Source: JAZLIC01 sp045617225
GTDB lineage: Bacteria; Bacillota; Clostridia; Monoglobales; Monoglobaceae
Assembly (NCBI GenBank): GCA_045617225.1
Contig: JAZLIC010000005.1
Location: forward strand, 1 to 10,323
DNA length: 10,323 bases
Direction: 5' to 3'
Position 1 is the first letter of the stretch. Each line of letters begins with the position of its first letter. Below the pieces are notes generated by a model that made no database searches, had not been told where the DNA came from, and saw only the letters and a program-made list of their open reading frames with translations. Both the position numbers and the translations under genes were made by a program. This document shows, piece after piece, positions 6,052 to 10,323 of this stretch.

Positions 6052-7911
6052 ATGTTTATTGCAGATAAGTATGATGTAGTGGTTGTAGGCGGCGGCCATG
6101 CAGGAATAGAGGCGGCGTTCGCCTCTGCACGCCTTGGAATGCGGACGTGCATCTTTTCCATAAGCTTAGATGCGGTTGCCAACCTCCCTTGTAACCCAAG
6201 TATAGGCGGTACCGCAAAGGGCCACCTTGTGCGTGAGATTGACGCCTTGGGCGGTGAGATGGGCAAGGCGGCAGATGCAACCTTCTTGCAGTCCCGTATT
6301 TTAAACCGAGGCAAGGGCCCGGCAGTACATTCGCTCAGGGCGCAGATTGACCGTCGTGAATATCAGACAGAGATGAAGCACCGCTTGGAGCTTCAAGATA
6401 ATTTAGATGTCAGACAGGCAGAGATTGTAGATGTGACATTAGATGAAAACGGAGCGGTATATTCCGTCACTGCAAGGAGCGGTGCGGTTTATCTTTGCTC
6501 TGCGGCGATTATCTGCACAGGCACCTATCTTAAATCACGCATTATTATTGGCGACTTCTCTATGGAGAGCGGACCTGACGGCGTTTTCCCTGCAACCGAG
6601 CTTTCAAAGAATTTGCAAGGTATCGGCGTGAAGCTTGTCCGCTTTAAGACGGGAACTCCGCCACGCATAAACAGACGCAGTATTGATTTTTCAAAGCTTG
6701 AAGAACAGTTCGGCGATGACGAGATTACGCCGTTTTCCTTTGAAACGGAGGGCGAACTTAAAAACACCCTCACCTGTCACATTACATATACAAATGAAAA
6801 GACGCATAAGATAATTACAGATAACCTTCATCGTTCGCCTTTGTATGGTGGCGATATCAAGGGCATCGGTCCGAGATACTGCCCGTCTATTGAGGATAAG
6901 GTTGTCCGCTTTAATGATAAGGACAGGCATCAGTTGTTTATTGAGCCGATGGGCAGAAATACAGAGGAGATGTACCTCCAAGGATTTTCAAGCAGTATGC
7001 CGGAGGATGTCCAGCTTGATATGATACATTCTTTGCCCGGCTTTGAAAACGCACAGGTAATGCGTAACGCTTATGCCATTGAGTATGATTGTGCCGACCC
7101 GTTACAGCTGAATGCAACACTTGAGTTTAAAAATATCAGCGGTCTTTATGGTGCGGGACAGTTCAACGGTACATCAGGATATGAGGAGGCGGCGGCGCAG
7201 GGACTTATTGCAGGAATAAATGCGGCACGCAAATTAAAGGGTGAAACGCCGTTTATTTTGGACAGGTCGCAGGCGTATATCGGTACTCTTATTGATGATT
7301 TGGTAACAAAGGGTACAAATGAGCCTTATCGTATGATGACTTCAAGGAGCGAGTACCGACTTCTGCTGAGGCAAGATAATGCGGATTTAAGACTGACACC
7401 CCTTGGCTATGAGATAGGTCTTATCTCTAAGGAAAGATATGATAAGTTCCTTGAAAAGAAAAGGCAGATAGATGATGAGGTTAAGCGTTTAAATGAGGTG
7501 GTATTCCCTCCCTCAAAGGAGGTAAACGATTATCTTTTACAAATCGGAAGTACACCGCTCTCTACCGGTGCGAAACTGTGCGACCTTTTAAAGCGTCCGC
7601 AGGTTACATATACAGAGCTTATAAAGCTTGATGCAAATGCACCGAAGCTGCCTAAGGACGTGTGCGAACAGGTGGAAATCAGCGTTAAGTACGAGGGATA
7701 TATCGACAGACAGATGAAGCAGGCAACGCAGTTTAAAAAGCTTGAAAACAAGAAGCTGCCTACCGATATTTGTTATGATGATGTTTCGGGACTAAGATTA
7801 GAGGCACGGCAGAAACTTAATAAAATAAAGCCTCATTCTTTGGGACAGGCTTCAAGAATTTCAGGTGTTTCTCCTGCGGATATCGCCGTTTTGATGATAT
7901 ACTTAAAATAA
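6052..7911 (+). CDS. mnmG: tRNA U34 carboxymethylaminomethyl modification enzyme MnmG (GidA)
   Basis: MnmG, with the GTPase MnmE, modifies the wobble uridine of certain tRNAs using FAD, NADH, glycine or ammonia and a methylene unit from 5,10-methylene-THF. The 619 residues are complete. The FAD-binding Rossmann motif VVVGGGHAGIEAA is at 10-22, and the family segments NPSIGGTAKGHLVREIDALG (48-67) and GKGPAVHSLRAQIDR (88-102) are present. The two conserved redox-relevant cysteines fall at Cys47 and Cys277, the same numbers as in the E. coli protein. GAGQFNGTSGYEEAAAQG and SRSEYRLLLRQDNADLR mark the C-terminal half, and the end, RISGVSPADIAVLMIYL, is the MnmE- and tRNA-interacting helical region. 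rsmG (gidB), a common partner gene, does not follow; a terminator does. Confidence 0.98.
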   Translation: MFIADKYDVVVVGGGHAGIEAAFASARLGMRTCIFSISLDAVANLPCNPSIGGTAKGHLVREIDALGGEMGKAADATFLQSRILNRGKGPAVHSLRAQIDRREYQTEMKHRLELQDNLDVRQAEIVDVTLDENGAVYSVTARSGAVYLCSAAIICTGTYLKSRIIIGDFSMESGPDGVFPATELSKNLQGIGVKLVRFKTGTPPRINRRSIDFSKLEEQFGDDEITPFSFETEGELKNTLTCHITYTNEKTHKIITDNLHRSPLYGGDIKGIGPRYCPSIEDKVVRFNDKDRHQLFIEPMGRNTEEMYLQGFSSSMPEDVQLDMIHSLPGFENAQVMRNAYAIEYDCADPLQLNATLEFKNISGLYGAGQFNGTSGYEEAAAQGLIAGINAARKLKGETPFILDRSQAYIGTLIDDLVTKGTNEPYRMMTSRSEYRLLLRQDNADLRLTPLGYEIGLISKERYDKFLEKKRQIDDEVKRLNEVVFPPSKEVNDYLLQIGSTPLSTGAKLCDLLKRPQVTYTELIKLDANAPKLPKDVCEQVEISVKYEGYIDRQMKQATQFKKLENKKLPTDICYDDVSGLRLEARQKLNKIKPHSLGQASRISGVSPADIAVLMIYLK

Positions 7912-7914
7912 AAC

Positions 7915-7953
7915 AGCAGGGATTGTAAAACGCACGTTTTACAATCCCTGTTT
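7915..7953. terminator. Bidirectional hairpin terminator between mnmG and the metalloregulator
   Basis: A perfect 16-bp inverted repeat, CAGGGATTGTAAAACG (7917-7932) and CGTTTTACAATCCCTG (7935-7950), is separated by two bases (CA), so the real RNA loop is probably four bases. The stem can extend by a G-U and an A-U pair. On the + strand TTTCTGT follows; on the - strand the run is CTGTTTTATTTT. It sits between two convergent genes and should stop transcription both ways, with the better T-run on the - strand. Confidence 0.9.
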
Positions 7954-7964
7954 CTGTATATCTG

Positions 7965-8327
7965 TTACTTCTCAAAATGCTTCTTTATTGCGTTAAATGT
8001 TTCCTCGCTGATTATATGCTCTATTCGGCAAGCGTCCTCGTCGGCGGTGTCTTCGCTGACACCCAAGGATTTTAATATATCCGACAAAACCGTGTGCCTT
8101 TCAAAAATCTTTTCGGCAAGCTTTGTTCCGTCATCGGTTAAAGAAATCCCGCCTTCTTTGTCAACGATTATATATTTACGCTCCTTCAAAAGGCCGATGG
8201 CACGACTGACACTCGGCTTTGAATAGTTCATCTGCTCCGCTATGTCAATAGAGCGGACAGGTGACTTTTTCTTGCTTAAAAGATAAATGGTTTCAAGATA
8301 CATCTCCGCAGATTCGTTGCCTGCCAT
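7965..8327 (-). CDS. DtxR/MntR-family metal-dependent repressor with iron-type metal site
   Basis: The 120-residue protein has an N-terminal winged helix (about 5-65, with recognition region MNYSKPSVSRAIGLLKERKYI at 33-53 and wing KEGGISLTDDG at 57-67) and a helical dimerisation/metal domain (about 68-120). It lacks the C-terminal SH3-like domain of DtxR/IdeR and is MntR-like in size. Aligned by eye to DtxR, the main metal ligands Met10, Cys102, Glu105 and His106 correspond to Met9, Cys100, Glu103 and His104 here; MntR of B. subtilis has Asp8 and Glu99 at the first two. His78 matches DtxR His79. This points to Fe(II) sensing, as does the divergent feoAB locus. Known family role: with metal bound, the dimer represses metal uptake genes. 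ATG 8327 is preceded by AAGGAG (8337-8342, minus strand). The residue comparison is from memory and should be confirmed by alignment. Confidence 0.92.
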   Translation of the reverse strand: MAGNESAEMYLETIYLLSKKKSPVRSIDIAEQMNYSKPSVSRAIGLLKERKYIIVDKEGGISLTDDGTKLAEKIFERHTVLSDILKSLGVSEDTADEDACRIEHIISEETFNAIKKHFEK

Positions 8328-8359
8328 ATGCCATCACTCCTTTCCTGAATATATCATAT

Positions 8360-8388
8360 ATTATATTATAATTTCGTGAATATGTCAA
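8360..8388 (-). promoter_or_regulatory. Perfect consensus sigma-A promoter of the metalloregulator gene
   Basis: Read on the - strand, TTGACA (8388-8383), a 17-base spacer and TATAAT (8365-8360) match the consensus exactly. Transcription should start near 8353, about 25 bases before the start codon. No copy of the GTTAGC-N4-GCTAAC palindrome overlaps it, so the repressor is probably made constitutively. Confidence 0.88.
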
Positions 8389-8399
8389 ACGCATAAAAA

Positions 8400-8418
8400 T
8401 TTAGGATAATTTACTAAA
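8400..8418. promoter_or_regulatory. Imperfect AT-rich palindrome between the two divergent promoters
   Basis: A 19-base imperfect palindrome with TTTAG at one end and CTAAA at the other pairs at 7 of 9 positions. It lies between the -35 boxes of the two promoters (8383-8388 and 8425-8430). It could be a weaker regulator site or simply UP-element-like AT-rich DNA; the outer TTAG/CTAA resembles the ends of the DtxR box, but the centre does not. Confidence 0.3.
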
Positions 8419-8424
8419 AAAGTC

Positions 8425-8453
8425 TTGACAAGTTTGTGCAATAGGTGTATATT
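8425..8453 (+). promoter_or_regulatory. feoA promoter (sigma-A type)
   Basis: TTGACA (8425-8430), a 17-base spacer and TATATT (8448-8453) form a near-consensus promoter. A-rich DNA directly upstream (8416-8421) may act as an UP element. The transcription start is expected near 8460, inside the perfect palindrome that begins at 8454. Confidence 0.85.
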
Positions 8454-8483
8454 AAATGTAGTTAGCCTATGCTAACTACATTT
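8454..8483. promoter_or_regulatory. Perfect 13-bp inverted repeat, probable metalloregulator operator of feoAB
   Basis: Arms AAATGTAGTTAGC (8454-8466) and GCTAACTACATTT (8471-8483) are exact reverse complements around CTAT. The repeat starts at the base after the -10 box and covers the expected transcription start, an ideal place for a repressor to block RNA polymerase. The core GTTAGC is DtxR-box-like, although the half-site spacing is wider than in the classical box. The divergent DtxR-family gene is the obvious candidate binder; this is inferred. Confidence 0.85.
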
Positions 8484-8531
8484 GGGTAATAGCCGTTACT
8501 CAATAAGGCATATTATAATAGAGGTGATGGT

Positions 8532-8744
8532 ATGAGCTTACTTGAAGCAGTTGAAGGCAGAGAATATATTATAAGACAAATAGATGTCGATGATGAAGAG
8601 GTAAATGCGTTTCTGTTTTCGCTTGGTTGCTATACAGGTGAGGCGATTACCGTGGTCTTTCGTTTGACGGGCGGTTGTGTCATTTCTTTAAAGGACAGCC
8701 GATATAATATAGATAACCGGCTTGCAAAAGCTATTAAGGTTTAA
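8532..8744 (+). CDS. feoA: FeoA, ferrous iron transport accessory protein
   Basis: FeoA is a small cytoplasmic SH3-like protein that works with the Fe(II) transporter FeoB and is thought to interact with it. The 70 residues show the family pattern: GREYIIRQID near 9-18, a hydrophobic helix ending FLFSLGCYTGEAITVV at 27-42, where the LGxxxGxxIxVV pattern is typical, then GGCVISLKDSRYNID at 47-61, and a final strand LAKAIKV. Length is normal. The start at ATG 8532 is preceded by AGGTGAT (8522-8528). It follows the operator-containing promoter at 8425-8483, and feoB starts 49 bases after its stop. An SH3-like domain of this fold is also the part that the neighbouring short regulator lacks. Confidence 0.93.
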   Translation: MSLLEAVEGREYIIRQIDVDDEEVNAFLFSLGCYTGEAITVVFRLTGGCVISLKDSRYNIDNRLAKAIKV

Positions 8745-8757
8745 TTTTTTTGAAGGA

Positions 8758-8777
8758 CGGTTAGCAACAGCTAACCG
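8758..8777. promoter_or_regulatory. Second GTTAGC-N4-GCTAAC palindrome, in the feoA-feoB gap
   Basis: CGGTTAGC (8758-8765) and GCTAACCG (8770-8777) are perfect reverse complements around AACA. The 6-bp half-sites and the 4-base spacing are identical to those of the feoA operator at 8454-8483; only the outer bases and the spacer differ. It ends two bases before the feoB ribosome binding site (AAGGAGG, 8780-8786). It may be a second repressor site, or an RNA hairpin with an 8-bp stem next to the feoB start. No T-tract follows, so it is not a terminator, and I see no well-spaced promoter here. Confidence 0.75.
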
Positions 8778-8793
8778 ATAAGGAGGAGAACTG

Positions 8794-10323
8794 ATGAGAA
8801 TTGCGTTGACGGGCAACCCGAATTCAGGTAAGACAACTATGTATAACGCACTTACGGGGCAGAGCGAAGATGTGGGAAATTGGGCAGGTGTGACCGTGGA
8901 TAAAAAGGAGCACCCCATCAAGAGGGCCTATTTAAAGGGTGAGGAGATTATTGCGGTTGACCTTCCGGGCGCATATTCTATGTCGCCGTTTACTAATGAG
9001 GAAAGCGTTACCCACGATTATGTCAAGGATGAAAACCCTGATGTAATTATAAACATAGTTGACGCAACAAACCTTAGCCGAAGTCTGTTTTTTACAACGC
9101 AATTGTTGGAGCTTGGTATCCCTGTTGTTGTGGCACTTAATAAAACGGATATAAATACAAAAAAGGGTACAAGCATTGATGATAAGGCGTTGTCCGAAAA
9201 GTTGTTATGCCCTGTGATTGATACGGTTTCCGTTTCTGCCGAGGGACTTCAAAAGCTGATAGATATTGCGGTAGAACAGGTTGGAAAGGGACAGAAGGCG
9301 CCCTACTTTCAACATAAGATTGATTTAAGCATAAGAGCCGAAGTTGAGGCAGAGGACAGACGGCGCTTTGAATTTGTAAACGGGATTGTAGATGCTGTTG
9401 AAAGGCGAAAGGTGCGTGCAAGCGAGAGAAACTTAAATGACAGAATTGACAGAATACTTACAAACAAGTGGCTTGGTATTCCCATATTTGCGGTGGTGAT
9501 GTTTTTTGTTTTCCAAATATCGCAGGTGTGGGTAGGTAAATGGATTGCCGATGGGTATACATTTAAAAACGGCATAACCGTTCCGGGACTTGTGCCGATA
9601 CTTGAAAGCTTTCAGTCGCTTGTAGGCGACCTTTTAAAGAACGCAAATCCGTTCCTGTCTGCTCTTTTGGTAGATGGCGTAATCGGCGGTGTAATTGCGG
9701 TTGTGGGATTTTTACCCCTTGTTATGGTGATGTATTTTTTGATTGCCCTGCTTGAGGACTGCGGATATATGTCACGTGTGGCGGTTGTTTTAGACCCAAT
9801 CTTTAAAAAGGTCGGACTCTCCGGTAAGTCGGTAATTCCCTTCGTTATAACCATAGGCTGTGCTGTTCCGGGAATTATGACAAGCCGAACGATAAAGAAC
9901 GACAGGGAGCGCAGAGCCACGGTTATGCTTGCGCCGTTTATGCCCTGCGGTGCAAAAATTCCCGTTATTGCCCTGTTTGCAGGTCTGTTCTTTAATAACG
10001 CAGGTTGGGTAAGCACGGTTTGCTATCTTTCGGGCATATTCCTTATCTTTGTAGGTGCGCTTCTTGTAAACGCCATTATGGGTGTTAAGAAAAAGTCGTT
10101 TTTCATTATTGAACTGCCGGATTATAAAATACCGTCATTTTGGAATGCGTTTAAGATGATGTGCAGCAGAGGCGTAGAGTACATAGTAAAGGCGGCAACA
10201 ATTATCCTTCTTTGTAATATAATTGTTCAGATTATGCAGTCGTTTACCTGGGATTTGCATATTGCCGAAACGGCAGGGGTGTCAATCCTTGCATCTGTTG
10301 CAAAACCGATTGCGTATCTGCTT
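8794..10323 (+). CDS. feoB: FeoB, Fe(II) transporter with N-terminal G domain (3' end outside window)
   Basis: The frame is open from ATG 8794 to the window edge, giving 510 residues with no stop; the C-terminus is missing only because the window ends. FeoB imports Fe(II) across the inner membrane. The G domain shows G1 GNPNSGKTT (7-15), Thr in GVTVDKKE (G2), G3 DLPG (56-59), G4 NKTD (116-119) and G5 SAE (148-150). A linker (about 160-225) leads to membrane segments from about 228. The two conserved gate-like motifs are GCAVPG (355-360) and MPCGAK (383-388), each with its Cys, around SRTIKNDRERRATVM. Many FeoB proteins, such as that of E. coli, have GCNVP, so the Asn is Ala here. Start choice rests on AAGGAGG (8780-8786), 7 bases upstream. 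It is probably co-transcribed with feoA and controlled by the operator at 8454-8483. Confidence 0.95.
   Translation, partial: MRIALTGNPNSGKTTMYNALTGQSEDVGNWAGVTVDKKEHPIKRAYLKGEEIIAVDLPGAYSMSPFTNEESVTHDYVKDENPDVIINIVDATNLSRSLFFTTQLLELGIPVVVALNKTDINTKKGTSIDDKALSEKLLCPVIDTVSVSAEGLQKLIDIAVEQVGKGQKAPYFQHKIDLSIRAEVEAEDRRRFEFVNGIVDAVERRKVRASERNLNDRIDRILTNKWLGIPIFAVVMFFVFQISQVWVGKWIADGYTFKNGITVPGLVPILESFQSLVGDLLKNANPFLSALLVDGVIGGVIAVVGFLPLVMVMYFLIALLEDCGYMSRVAVVLDPIFKKVGLSGKSVIPFVITIGCAVPGIMTSRTIKNDRERRATVMLAPFMPCGAKIPVIALFAGLFFNNAGWVSTVCYLSGIFLIFVGALLVNAIMGVKKKSFFIIELPDYKIPSFWNAFKMMCSRGVEYIVKAATIILLCNIIVQIMQSFTWDLHIAETAGVSILASVAKPIAYLL

Noticed and set aside
8486..8499. GTAA / TTAC inverted repeat downstream of the feoA operator
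   Set aside because: Only 4-bp arms with a 6-base gap; easily chance and lacks the GTTAGC core.
8514..8519. TATAAT just before feoA as a second promoter
   Set aside because: No -35 box at suitable spacing, and the transcript would start inside the ribosome binding site.
8722..8745. Possible internal promoter for feoB (TTGCAA and TTTAAT)
   Set aside because: The spacing is 12 bases, too short for a sigma-A promoter.
9137..10016. Open frames on the - strand opposite feoB
   Set aside because: feoB is continuously open with all G-domain motifs in the + strand frame, so the antisense frames are coincidental.
1..10323. CRISPR arrays, tRNA or rRNA genes, insertion sequences, riboswitches
   Set aside because: No direct repeat arrays, cloverleaf-like segments, transposase-like frames or long structured leaders were seen; gaps between genes are all under about 205 bases.

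Overview
The window looks like chromosomal DNA of a low-to-moderate GC Firmicute of the class Clostridia, probably an anaerobic gut-type lineage. The basis is strong AGGAGG-type ribosome binding sites, consensus sigma-A promoters, a pyrH-frr-uppS-cdsA gene string, an ATP-dependent formate-tetrahydrofolate ligase and a clostridial-style feoA-feoB pair. I cannot assign a genus from the sequence alone. There are no signs of phage, insertion sequences, CRISPR, tRNA or rRNA, and no gene-free stretch longer than about 205 bases.

Left part (1-2767, + strand): the C-terminal end of a D-Ala-D-Ala carboxypeptidase (penicillin-binding protein 5 type) is followed by a strong extended -10 promoter at 486-514. 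That promoter drives a COG2426-type small membrane protein, an unrecognised one-pass membrane protein with a coiled coil and an Asp-rich tail, pyrH (UMP kinase) and frr (ribosome recycling factor). A clear intrinsic terminator sits at 2742-2767.

Middle part (2787-7911, + strand): uppS and cdsA overlap by one base and make undecaprenyl-PP and CDP-diacylglycerol. They are followed closely by fhs (10-formyl-THF synthesis) and mnmG (tRNA wobble uridine modification, which uses a folate one-carbon unit). In many Firmicutes dxr and rseP follow cdsA, so the order here is rearranged. A long bidirectional hairpin terminator (7915-7953) separates mnmG from the convergent gene that follows.

Right part (7965-10323): an iron-transport locus. 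A short DtxR/MntR-family metalloregulator is on the - strand. Diverging from it on the + strand are feoA and feoB; feoB runs off the window end. The regulator has a DtxR-like iron-type metal site (Met9, Cys100, Glu103, His104) in a short MntR-sized scaffold. The feoA promoter carries a perfect 13-bp inverted repeat just downstream of its -10 box. The same core, GTTAGC-N4-GCTAAC, recurs as a perfect palindrome in the feoA-feoB gap. The likely picture is iron-dependent repression of feoAB by the divergent regulator, with an unexplained second site in front of feoB. This iron locus is the most interesting part. The rest is ordinary housekeeping with some noteworthy gene order and an internal terminator.
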